A program made the position numbers and the translations under genes. The notes beneath the pieces are model-generated. The model searched no databases. It saw nothing but the letters and a program-made list of their open reading frames with translations, and had not been told where the DNA came from. Below are positions 54,418-64,000 of a stretch of DNA of 64,000 nucleotides, piece after piece. How positions within the stretch are numbered: the first letter of the stretch is position 1; every line of letters starts with the position of its first letter. The DNA is from Molanna angustata (taxonomy: Eukaryota > Arthropoda > Insecta > Trichoptera > Molannidae). The stretch spans positions 1,574,221 to 1,638,220 of the forward strand of contig OY754981.1 of assembly GCA_963576475.1 (NCBI GenBank), read 5' to 3'.

Positions 54418-54892
54418 GTGTGTGATTTTATATAAATCACTGCATGGGGTTGTTTATTAAAATTGTGGAGGATTTCCTTGTTTACAATAATTATCGACTC
54501 GCGCTCGCGTAAAATGGTTTGCCACTACTGCTGTAGGGTAAAAGCACCGCGATATAACATGGTGGACAAGTGAATTACAGTGGACAAGAAGTGGTTATTG
54601 GTGATTTAATACCGGAAAAATGACAAACTACGACCAGAGGAGAAATATATGGGGTGGAAGGAATTTCCGCACTTTATTATTATATTTCGAAATATGAAAA
54701 CCTGATGAATATACTCCACCTATTGAGGACTTAGACAAGTTATAGAAATACAAGTAGGTACCTACCTTTCGAATATTTTTTTAAACTTGCATATACGCAA
54801 ACATTGGATTTTTTCCCTGTCATTCAGGGGTGACATCTGTGCGACAGTAGCGGAATTGCCTATATAAGCCGAAAATCTTGGTTTGCCTATGA

Positions 54893-54995
54893 ATATTATT
54901 AATTTATTTATTTATTTATAAACGGCAAAAATTGCCTTTTACATACATACCTACATAAAACACATATTGATAAAAATATGTAGAATAAGAAAAAA
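54893..54995 (-). repeat. LINE 3' end (family V)
   Basis: AATTTATTTATTTATTTATA, AACGGCAAAAATTGCCTTTT, ACATACATACC and ACACATATTGATAAAA match the segment at the window end (63915-64000). Confidence 0.6.
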
Positions 54996-55374
54996 AAATA
55001 GTTATACACTTGCAAAAGATATACATGTACCTAAACAGTTAATAGATAAAAAATAATAGATATAAGCAAACATAAAAAAGATATACAAATGGACTCAAAA
55101 AAAAAAATAAACCAAAACATTATGTTAAGAAATTCAAGAACTAATAGATATTTATTTGTTTATAGCTACCATACTACAAGATTAAAAATTGAACCGTTTG
55201 TAGATACGATGCTTTACAGGGCCACAAATATAAATATTATTTTGGAATGCCTTTTTAAAAATATTTTTATGGCCACTGGAACGAACAACAACGCTAAGAA
55301 ACATAAAATTTTCGACATTTTCCAATTTTCTTTCAGGGTTTGCCTAGTTCAAAGGTTCTAGGTCCAACCCTGCT

Positions 55375-55715
55375 GTGCGAGACACCGTCACAACATTTAT
55401 AAGGACTGTTGCTTTCATTGTTTACAAATAAACCAATCTCTCAATAGATGGCGTTATAAACAGGTTTCTTCGTTACTTCATAGATGGCAATAGTATAATT
55501 CGTTATTTTCAGGTGAATTGTTACACACTATTCAAATATATAGAACTTTCAAAAATTACATTGATAAGGGAACTCAATAAGAAGACATAATTGGTGAACG
55601 TTGTGCAAGCGCGAAAAGTGATCACGTAAACCAGCCGATGACAGGTCGTAAACCTTGAGTTCCTGGTTCTTCTATAATATCCCAACTTCGTCTCTATTGA
55701 GATGTAAAAGTTTGT
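55375..55715 (-). repeat. Dispersed repeat family Q, minus copy
   Basis: Reverse complement of the 6980-7310 part: TGTTTACAAATAAACCAATC, ATAGATGGCGTTA, AATTGGTGAACGTTG, CAGCCGATGACAGGTCG, TTCTTCTATAATATCCCAAC and CGTCTCTATTGAGATG. Confidence 0.7.
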
Positions 55716-55787
55716 CAGTAAAATACCTACCTTTCAATATTTTAAGTTCAATTTTTTATTAATTTCCTAGAAACATACATACCATCA

Positions 55788-55885
55788 CTTTATATCACAC
55801 CGTGTTGGGTAACCAGCGGCAGGTGTGCCGGTGTGTATTTTCTTAAAGAAGTAAGTGCGACACGCGAGTGCATGTCAACACACCA
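55788..55885 (+). repeat. Repeat family R copy
   Basis: CACTTTATATCACACCGTG, GGGTAACCAGCGGCAGGTGT, AAGTAAGTGCGACACGCGAG. Same order as at 30907 and 60890. Confidence 0.6.
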
Positions 55886-55974
55886 GTCTCGAAATTATAT
55901 AACATTATTAAATATTATAATTAATTATTATTATTTAATTATTAAATATTATAATGAATATTATAATGAATACT

Positions 55975-56083
55975 TTATGTACCAAATTGTATAATTTTTG
56001 GTATGTCCAATACTATATTAATATGACAACTAACCCTTTACTCCTCTCCTACCTTTCTTCATGTCCCACCCTCGCTTCATAAA

Positions 56084-56131
<48 letters not shown>

Positions 56132-56306
56132 CACAATTGTACACTTACACCACACTTTTGTCTTTGACTTTGTACTGAATTGTCTTTATTATGTATATTA
56201 ATCTGTGGAACAATGTAATTGGCTTTCTTTCCTGATTATTATTTTTTTTATTAATGTAAAATATGTAACAGCTGTTTTGTTTCCCAAAAGAAAATAAATA
56301 AAAAAA
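55975..56306 (+). repeat. Probable retroposed 3' end with A17 tail
   Basis: Sequence ending AAAATAAATAAAAAAAAAAA and further As, preceded by a T-rich 3' UTR-like stretch and a (CA)n run (56085-56130). The AATAAA immediately before the A tract resembles a polyadenylated transcript end. No gene recognised. Confidence 0.4.
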
Positions 56307-56571
56307 AAAAAAAAAAAGTGGATTCTAAGCGAAAAATACGGTAGGACTCGACAACCAAGAGATTGCTGGTGACAGTTTTATAAAGCGTTGTTAAAAATCT
56401 ATGGATGCAAAGGTCAGTGAAAAAGTGACACGTAATTCACTGCACAACGTCGAAAGCCAAATTAATGTATTAATACAAATTAATGTATTTTCTGCACTAA
56501 AATTGGTTTATGCACAGGTTATGTCAGCCGAAATCTTTCGCTGGGCGAGGTATACGATATTTGACTGTCTT

Positions 56572-56963
56572 CCAACTGTCGATTCGTTCATGAGAATTCA
56601 ATTCTCTCAATGAATCGACATTATTAAGCTAATATGCGTGTACGAAGGAAAATTTTGTATGGCGTAGTGGACTTTTTGCATGCTAATAACACCAACTAGA
56701 GGCCTCGCAGCATATATGTTCCCATACATGGATTTACTCAGAATTCGGAGTAGAACATTTTATGTGAGTTTTGTGTGTGTGTCTGTGTGTGTGTCTGTGT
56801 GTGTGTCTGTGTGTGTGTCTGTGTGTCCCCCCCCCCCTTATAACTTTTGTTCCGCTCAATTTACAGAGCCCAAATTTTCAGAATATATAGACAGTTATAG
56901 GTTTATAGTTTGGTACTTATTATCGCTATCGACAGTTGGATCTCATGTGTTACATGCAACTAG
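56572..56963 (+). mobile_element. Helentron-like element, copy 3 (internally deleted)
   Basis: Same ends (CCAACTGTCGAT ... CTAG) and same 3' CATGT-GTT-ACATG hairpin as copies 1 and 2, but 392 bp: about 640 bp of the interior is missing. The 5' hairpin (56577-56620) differs in sequence but still pairs: GAGAATT-C-AATTCTC instead of GAGAAC-TTT-GTTCTC. GT/CT microsatellite and C run present. Flanked by T and T. Confidence 0.8.
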
Positions 56964-57214
56964 TTTTATAGTATGCGCACGGCGCGGAGTTAGTTGTTTG
57001 ACTTTTCATATGTGCATAGCACGAGGTGAGTACGGATACTGATGTTGGCCTTTTCTCGTGCGGAAAATGAGCGTAAGTATTGTTGCCACGCTCAAGGTAT
57101 GGATGTAGGTAAGAAATGGGTTTTGATATGTCAGCAAGATAATAATATTTTTTGATTGGTATGAATTGGAATTATCCGTCATTTGGGCCAACAGATGAAA
57201 CGCCAACACTTGTT

Positions 57215-57425
57215 TGTAGGAGATCCGAGAAATTAGGGCTTGAGATTTTGCATCGGCTTTTTACGTGATCACTTAAAGCGCTTGCGCAACGTTCACGAAT
57301 TATGCCTTTTAATTTATTTATCAAACCAAATTTGGAAAATTCTATATATATTACAAAGTGACATATCGTTTATAAAAAAAAGCTGAGAACACTATCGCCA
57401 TCTATCGAATAACAATGGAAATATT
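57215..57425 (+). repeat. Dispersed repeat family Q fragment
   Basis: GCATCGGCTTTTTACGTGAT, GCTTGCGCAACGTTCACG, ATTATGCC, then TATCGCCATCTATCG. Corresponds to 7100-7260. Confidence 0.6.
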
Positions 57426-57599
57426 TATAAAAACTTTCCCGCTTAAAATGTCAGTTTATATGGATAAACTGTGATCTTATTAATTAACATATGAAACTTA
57501 AGAAAACGATGGAAAAATGGATTAGAAACAAGGACAGAATATACTGCGGCAACATGATCAAGTTAAAATTCTTATAATAGATATCATATTTATTAAAAA

Positions 57600-57740
57600 A
57601 ATAACTGTGTTATATAATGCAATTAATGATCTGCCACCTTAGAACAGGCTCAGCCTAGTGAGGTTGTTTATACCAAATAAAAAATATACGTATCTAGGTA
57701 TTATAAATTATTTTAAATTGTATTTTTTTCATATATTTAT
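57600..57740 (+). repeat. LINE 3' UTR fragment
   Basis: CTGCCACCTTAGAACAGGCT and CAGCCTAGTGAGGTTG match the 3' UTR at 16655-16690. Confidence 0.6.
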
Positions 57741-59052
57741 TGTTTCTGTATTGTGAAAATGTATTTTAGTTTTCAATATTAAAAAAATGTAGGCAATTGT
57801 AGGGAATACATCATGAACTACGGGAGAACTAAAATATATCAAATGTTCGACATCGAAGTGTAAAAAGATATAATTTATATAAATGGTTATTTTGATTTTC
57901 TTTTTTGCAAAAAATCCTAATTGTTTTATAATTTTTTTGCTGTCTTGATTTGATCTGATACTAGACTGAATAAAGATATGACTGACGGATCACATCTATG
58001 CTCTGTCAGTTCAGTATTACCAAGAAATACTATTTATGCAATAACAAATAAAAATTACAAGATACATACATATACAATATGTATATGCATATCATGATGA
58101 CTCCAATTCCATTTTTTTTAATATGTGTACCTACAATAATTAAGTTTATATTGTTTAGATACTTTTTAAAAATACAAATAGTTACAACTCAACAAAGTTA
58201 CTCTCCTGTGAAATATAATAATATGTACCTACACTACTAGCCCTAGAACAGGTATACCTAGTTGGGCAGTGTTTATCTATTTTTAATGACGATTATTTAA
58301 ATGGTGTTATAAAGAATTAAATAAAAATATAAAAATAAATTTAACTAAATATTTAAATGTTCCTTTGTTGAATTTTCTATTTATTCCATATGAAATTCGG
58401 AAAAATTCTGGTAATTTAAACAAATTAATAATAAAAACTAGCTAAATAAGTGGTAAAATTCGTTTATACAGATACTAAATATAACAATGGATTGCTAGGG
58501 TTTCATAAAGGTATTCATTTTAATCAAAATAAAACAATGGAAACAACAATAATATGTCTGTTTGTACAGTAAAATTGTGAATTTAACAATCACAAAAGCA
58601 TTCAGATTACAAATGTATCGGTATCTGTAGCTATAACAGGAATATCATGTTAACCCGAACCCATTAAATATTGAAAACTCATTTTGATAGTAGTCATTTT
58701 AACATATTCAAAGCAAGCTTCGAAATATTGAATTTCAAATGAAAGCACACGTATATTTTCGTACAGATTACTGCGCATAATATGCTTGTAAAATTATATA
58801 ATTTAATTTACACGTCAATCTCAATGCTACCCAGGGTGCATAGTATCCATTCGTTGATACCTGGTGTGTGCTGCTGTGGTATCCTTCGACAGAAAAAAAA
58901 TCAGCCTTTATACTATAAAGTCTGGCAGTCACCAATTCTAATCACAAATTTATCCTTTAGATAGTTTATCTAAAACTTTGTCTGACTATGGAAAAATAGT
59001 CGATCAGACAAACAGAGTTGTTTCAAATTGGAACATATATTCGTAATATATC
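57741..59052. other. No recognised gene
   Basis: About 1.3 kb of AT-rich DNA. An imperfect inverted repeat TTTGTCTGACTAT / ATAGTCGATCAGACAAA lies at 58977-59012. Small frames have no motif. Confidence 0.4.
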
Positions 59053-59290
59053 AGGTCCCTCGCGGAGTAGGCAGAGAGAACCGAACGCCAAATTTTCTAT
59101 CTCGGCACACATTCATCGCCTCGTCAACATTCATACATAGTCTCATACAACATGCTCGTCTGTTGTTCACGCTTCTTACATATCCGTCTTTCTGTCCGTC
59201 GTGCCGTCAATAATGTACGATTTCTTGGGCGACTCCGATCTATGATTCCGTTCCTGTCAGCCCCCTTAGACAACGTATTATTTAGCTCAA
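59053..59290 (-). pseudogene. Decayed RMNEERLTKKIY-family LINE 3' end
   Basis: CTCGCGGAGTAGGCAGAGAG, CATTCATCGCCTCGTCAAC, GAGACTATG on the minus strand and a CTTGGGCGACTCCGATC segment match 62746-62900. Frame mostly lost. Confidence 0.7.
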
Positions 59291-60889
59291 GAAAAGATAA
59301 CTCAATGTGTGGACTGACAGTTGTCACGTGACTGGCAAAACCTGAAAACTCACTTCTTCCGCGAGTCTTATAATATATTCAAAGCGTCCTTGAGGTTATT
59401 TTTAAATGAGCTCCAGAAAATGCATTCAAGGATTGTTGATCTTTGAAGGAGAAAAAACCATAAATTCATTCGACTTTATATTTATGCCATATATCCATAA
59501 TATGTGGAATCTGCATTAACTTAGATCTGTTTAGTATATTCGATTCATTTTTGCTTACGTACTCCCAAATAGGGGAATGACTTGATGACAGTACGATGCT
59601 CCTCTAAGTTTTTTCAATATTTTTTTTCTATTTCCATGTTCCAGAAAGATTCATTACAATATAAATAAAAACATATCAAGGTGTGCATTACACCAGCTGT
59701 CCACGATACACTGCACCTTCATAATATATAGGCGACCTCTTTGAGGCAACATTAGAAGCTCGATAAAAGATTATCGCAGACCCGAACCAAAATCATGATG
59801 TTGCAACCTGCAATATATACCGTACGTAAACCAACGAGGAATAGTTGCGTTTTGCTCAATTGAAACAAATTAATGGAAAATAAATTTTCGCGATTGTATC
59901 AAAACGCCTATCGTGGCGTCCTCTATGGTCGTAATGCTGTATGACAGCCACGCCCGTCATAAAATGCAATATGCAAATGAGGTGCATTTTGTCTTTTTAG
60001 TATATACTCGTGTTTAACACTGACATCTATTGAATGTATGTATTTATAATTTTCGCTAATATTGTTCATCTAATAATTGTTTGTTTAGTAAAAAAAAAAT
60101 AATCTCAACAGTGGTCACGCTAGGAGTTCGAGAAACGTTATTATATTTGTAGTATTAGTTTTGGCAGATCAGAGCATTCAACATTTTTGAGTGATCAACT
60201 TATCTCTTCCAAGATAGATAAAAATATCCAATTGAACACATGTCATAATTTTGTTTGCCTCAGTATGTGGCTGTGCAATAAATTTCCTGAAATAAAAACT
60301 GCTTGAAATTTCCAGCTTTGGAGAAGCAACTCGTCAATAAAGCATGTTATATATTTCTTGTTATCTCCTCAAACTGAATCTGACGAGTCCAAGTGTCCAG
60401 ATGATTCTACGAACGATATAATATAATAAAACAATATCAAATCCAGAAATGAATAATTAACGACATATATGTCATATTTCGATTCGTTTTAGAGTACGAA
60501 ATCGTCTAAATCAACAGGAGACCGTGGATAAAAGGATTACATTTCTCATATACTAAAATTCAGACGGATAAATTTAGACGAATCAGAATAGGATATAATA
60601 CAGTCGTAGGTATCCTGTTCAGTTGATAGTAATTTCAATATGGGTATCTATATACGGATAGTGGTGAGGTGATGTGATAGTCTGTTCCATATTAACCTTC
60701 GGGCAATACATAAACCTGTCGACAGATTCGAACCCAACGCCTTCTCATTAGACACATACACTATATTATTGTACTGTATATAACTACCAAACTACCTTAG
60801 TTCCAATATATCCGAATATCTACAACATGTCTGAATTCAGGATGTGACCAAATACCTACATTAATGTTTGGTTATCCATAGATACATTC
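59291..60889. other. No recognised gene
   Basis: 1.6 kb without a match to other parts of the window and without a supported frame. It may be unique intergenic DNA. Confidence 0.4.
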
Positions 60890-61440
60890 CATCACTGTAT
60901 ATCCCACAATTTGAAGTGACCAGTGGCAGGTGAATTATCTAAAAAAGAAAGTATTTGACGCTTGCGTTCTCTCGATACTGACCTGTGAAACTCTTGTGTT
61001 TACAAACAATATGCTATATAATTTAGCAGTAACACAAAGAGCCATGGAAAGGAGAATATTGGATATTTCGTTAAGGGATAGAAAAACTAAATTGTGGATA
61101 AGAGAGAATACCAAAATAATCGACGCTGTCCAAAAGGTTGCCAAGCAGAAGTGGAGCTGGGTCAGGACATGTCGCCCGAACCACAGACTCCAGATGGAGA
61201 GTGCTGGAATGGCGACCTAGAACGGGCAAAAGAAGTATTGGAAGGCCTCAAACAAGGTGATCTGATGATATGAGACGAGTGGCTGGAGGCGGATGGATGC
61301 GGTCTGCTCAGGATAGGGAGCTGAGACCTCTCAGGAAGAGGCCTATGTCCATTACTGGATGAAGGAAGGCTAAAGAAGAAGAAGAGAAGAAGCAATAAGT
61401 GTGCGTGAGTGTATTACCTTATAAATGGAAACATGACCAC
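60890..61440 (+). repeat. Repeat R copy split by a LINE fragment
   Basis: Left part 60890-60935 (CCATCACTGTATATCCCAC, GTGACCAGTGGCAGGTG) and right part 61396-61440 (GTGTGCGTGAGTGTATTACC, TTATAAATGGAAACATGAC) are consecutive in other R copies. The LINE lies between. Confidence 0.7.
60936..61395 (+). pseudogene. LINE C-terminal remnant (TQRAMERRILDISLRDR family)
   Basis: Plus strand: FDACVLSILTCETLVF, LAVTQRAMERRILDISLRDR, then WSWVRTCRPNHR; after a frameshift MRRVAGGGWMRSAQDRELRP and MSITG with a stop, then GAAGAAGAAGAG. This is the C-terminal region of an RTE-like LINE family (usual form ...TQRAMERRMLGITLRDR...KWSWAGHVARQ...RDDIRKVAGxxWxRxAQDR). 5'-truncated. The ATG at 60930 belongs to the flank. 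Confidence 0.8.
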
Positions 61441-61580
61441 ACATTGGTTCGTCTCATCTAAAAAGGCTAAATTTGGAATTGGCGGTAAAACGTCATTGCT
61501 GAGATGTTAATTTGTTGGTAATTCTGTAATGCAAATATTATAAAATATACATGAGTTCACTGATATTAACAATAATAAAC

Positions 61581-61700
61581 ACTTGGCGAGATTATTGCCA
61601 GTTGGTAATTTCTTCCATTTTGCGTGAGAAACAATTATAAATAAATTTCTTCTCTGCTAGGGATCGGGCCCAGGACGCCTGCATAGAAACCAACCGTTTT
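61581..61700 (-). repeat. Third tRNA-derived SINE type, fragment
   Basis: The minus strand reads GCAGGCGTCCTGGGCCCGAT, CCCTAGCAGAGAAGAAATTT and GTTTCTCACGCAAAATGG. Related to the copy at 46675 around the B box and the following body. Confidence 0.45.
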
Positions 61701-61742
61701 TCCAATTTTGACAATACTTTAAATTCTAACTTTATTTATTTA

Positions 61743-61850
61743 TCTTCTTCATGTACCTCAAATGCACAAAGGTGCATTTGAGGTACATGAAGAAGACGAA
61801 TTTGAGGTACATGAATGAAGAAGAAAGGTGCATTTGAGGTACCAGGTTAA
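61743..61850. repeat. 25-bp perfect hairpin plus direct repeats
   Basis: Arms 61743-61767 and 61772-61796 are exact reverse complements (TCTTCTTCATGTACCTCAAA...), with a 4-bp loop AAAG. After it, TTTGAGGTACATGAA and GTGCATTTGAGGTACC repeat the right arm twice more. Confidence 0.9.
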
Positions 61851-62745
61851 TTTGGTACATTTAAAAGAGAAAAAAATAATAGGTAATAACACCTCACATA
61901 GCAATGAAGAAAGGAAGGAAGGATGTAGATGGAATATTCAGGAACTATTTGACAAATGAAGTTTTTAGTTAAATATATGGACCTATAGATTGAGACGACA
62001 TAATTTCATCAATTAGGCCATTCCATAATGAAAAGTCCATGACGCCCGCGGAACGATTCGTATGTGCCCGCCACTATTTGACAGAGACAATTTTTTTTCA
62101 TAAGAATTAATTAAAAATGCATAGAATTATAATGTACAGAAGCCGCGTGTAGTAAAAATTTCGAATTCAAATGTATGCCAAGTTTTTTTTGCATGTGTGT
62201 GTGAGGCGGTAGATCGGTTGGTCTACGTTTTATGTAGGTGTGCGTATCGGTAGGTGTACGTATACTAGAAATTCGTCTGTTTCCTCGTAGTTTTAGTTGG
62301 CATACATTCATTGCGCTGACTAGGTATCTGTATCATATATACTTAATCTAAGTAAAAATGTGAATTATTTTTATTTATTTGTTAAAGTTTTAATTTTATG
62401 AGTGCCTAGGTTTATTAAATACGTTCGTATGTTTGTGATCATTGTATGTATGTATGAGTGGTCTGTCAGTGAAAGCATTAACATGGCCCCAACAGCCAAA
62501 CTGACAGTCTTCTTCTTTATAAATTATGAATATAAGAAAATAAATTATGGGAAAATGAGAAGTCATGGAAGGAGTTTGTCGATTAAAAATAGGTGGTGCC
62601 CTAGAATGTGCTCTAGAGTACAAACAGGTTGGAAACTCCTGGTCTAGCTGATGTTGAAAACTTCTGTATTGTGAATGGGGATAGCTCGTGTGGTACGATC
62701 AGCAGATCGAAGGAGTATACCGTAATATGACAGGAAAATGACGTT
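61851..62745. other. No recognised gene
   Basis: Contains a weak dispersed phrase shared with 29640 (GATCAGCAGATCGAAGG at 62698). Frames at 62396-62647 overlap on both strands and have no motif. Confidence 0.4.
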
Positions 62746-63310
62746 ATTTTTTCTATCCTGGCACGCATTTCTCGCCTCGTCCACATTCATGCATCGTCTC
62801 ATACATGTTCGTCTGTTGCTCACACTTCTAACATTTCCGTCTTTCAGAATATCGTTCACATGGTCGTTCCATCTCTTTCTTGGGCGTCCCCGACCTCTCA
62901 TTCCATTACTTTCCGCTCTGTATATTTTCTTCGTCAGGCGCTCCTCATTCATTCTCCCCATGTGACCAAACCATCTCAATGTGTTCACCTTCATTCTAGT
63001 AATGACATCTTTCTTCAACTTACATTCTTTCCTTATGTCCTCATTTCTTACCCTGTCATACATCGTTCTATTGCAAATTCTTCTTAACGATCTCATTTCA
63101 ACTGCATTTATTCTGCTTTCATGCGTCTTCTGACATGTCCAGGTTTCACTTGCATACGTCAGGTTGGCACTAAGATGGCGTTATGAATGACAACTTTGGC
63201 ATCCTTTGATATGTTGCGGTCATTCATAATTGGTCTAAGTGCTCCATTCACTCTGTTTCCTGCCATAACTCTTCTTTCGATCTCTTTATCAAGCCGTCCT
63301 TCCACAAGAC
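62746..63310 (-). pseudogene. RMNEERLTKKIY-family LINE C-terminal remnant, longest copy
   Basis: From the upstream side on the minus strand: GRLDKEIERRVMAGNRVNGA, RPIMNDRNISKDAKVVIHN, a short frameshift, CTWKTHESRINAVEMR-like, then the open frame from 63096: MRSLRRICNRTMYDRVRNED, LRWFGHMGRMNEERLTKKIY, GMRGRGRPRKRWNDHVNDIL, ACQDRKN. The LINE ends at about 62746, before the (ATGT) tail; the frame runs on into flanking DNA to 62644. Catalytic core absent. Confidence 0.85.
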
Positions 63311-63904
63311 GAATCATAATATTTAGTTTAGATTGTAAATGAACCGTTTGCAGACATTATGTAAACGTTACAGGTTATTAAATAATTCTTCATTGGCATC
63401 CAGATAACTTACATCACCGATATTAATAAAATATAAACACACGTACCTATATTACATATTTACGTAGAGTAGGTATAACAACGTCTACAAAGGCTAAATT
63501 ATACTAAAAATAACCAGAAATTTATAAAAATAATTTGTGATAATTTTTTATCTAAGGAAAATCACGTAAAAAAGTCTTTATTTTGGCGGTATGGATAAAA
63601 TGGTTTGGTGCTTGAATAGCGCCATCTCTGATTGTAAAGAGTCGTAGTTTAACTTGCAGGAAATAAATAAAGATGGCAGTAGTATATCGAAAATGCACTT
63701 ATCATACACAGTAAAATGTACAAGTAAAACCACATTGAACTACCAAATTAGTTAAAAATGTATGCCACCAATAAATTAGCACTGCAAAAAAATGATAAAG
63801 TATAATATTTAAATTTAATGAAATTCAATATAATTGGCATTAAATTTAAATGTTATTTGGAATAATAGAAGCTCGAAGAACAGTAAAATGTATGATTAGT
63901 AGTT
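63311..63904. other. No recognised feature
   Basis: AT-rich DNA with an isolated TAGCGCCATCTCTGATTG phrase near 63617. No gene seen. Confidence 0.45.
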
Positions 63905-63914
63905 ATGATATAAA

Positions 63915-64000
63915 ATGATTTATTTATGTTATTATTTAAAACCGCATAAATTGCCTTTTATGTACATACATACATAAAAACACATACATATTGAAGAAAA
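63915..64000 (-). repeat. LINE 3' end (family V), cut by the window edge
   Basis: GATTTATTTATGTTATTATT, AAATTGCCTTTTATGTACAT and AAAACACATACATATTGA match 54893-54995. Its upstream part lies beyond the window. Confidence 0.55.

Noticed and set aside
56085..56130. (CA)n run as a regulatory element
   Set aside because: Ordinary microsatellite; nothing else supports a function.

Overview
The window looks like a gene-poor, repeat-rich stretch of insect (at least arthropod) nuclear DNA. The basis is AT-rich base composition, a cecropia/elegans-type mariner, many non-LTR retrotransposon (LINE) 3' ends of kinds common in insects, several tRNA-derived SINE families, a Helentron-like element with a GT/CT microsatellite, and many TAGGTACCTA palindromes. 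The order cannot be fixed from sequence alone; Lepidoptera and Hemiptera are both plausible. I found no convincing host protein-coding gene, rRNA or functional tRNA. The only full-length, intact coding sequence is the mariner transposase at 40823-41833.

Layout. 1-6 kb: a 0.54-kb non-coding repeat (called family M), LINE and SINE fragments, a 12-copy 16-bp minisatellite and a LINE C-terminus. 6-15 kb: dispersed repeat Q, more family M copies (one split by a LINE) and a retroposon with a 15-bp target-site duplication (TSD). 15-21.5 kb: a LINE inserted in another LINE with a 13-bp TSD, then a Harbinger-like transposon (TSD TAA) inside a further LINE and itself invaded. 22.4-24.6 kb: a compound tandem-repeat block with four successive unit types. 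25.3-25.75 kb: a GC-rich island of unknown role. 27.7-29.4 kb: a twin-primed (5'-inverted) LINE with an 11-bp TSD, interrupted by a Helentron-like element. 30-40 kb: Helitron-like, SINE and LINE pieces, a foldback element and a 42-bp perfect palindrome. 40.6-42.95 kb: the mariner with perfect 32-bp terminal repeats and TA TSD, interrupted after its stop codon by a near-identical copy of the same Helentron-like element. 43.6-49.2 kb: a large inverted repeat (two arms of about 1.35 kb, 2.9 kb apart), each arm with a hairpin element whose loop has not been inverted. 46.05-46.4 kb: a 29-bp minisatellite. 49-64 kb: SINEs and LINE remnants, a third shorter Helentron-like copy, and sequence I cannot assign.

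The repeats do not form a pathway, but they give a relative chronology: LINEs and family M repeats are hosts; mariner, SINE, Harbinger-like and Helentron-like elements are later guests. The most informative system is the Helentron-like family: T^T insertion, CTAG end, terminal hairpins and a compensatory base change between copies. I found nothing that demands a new host system.
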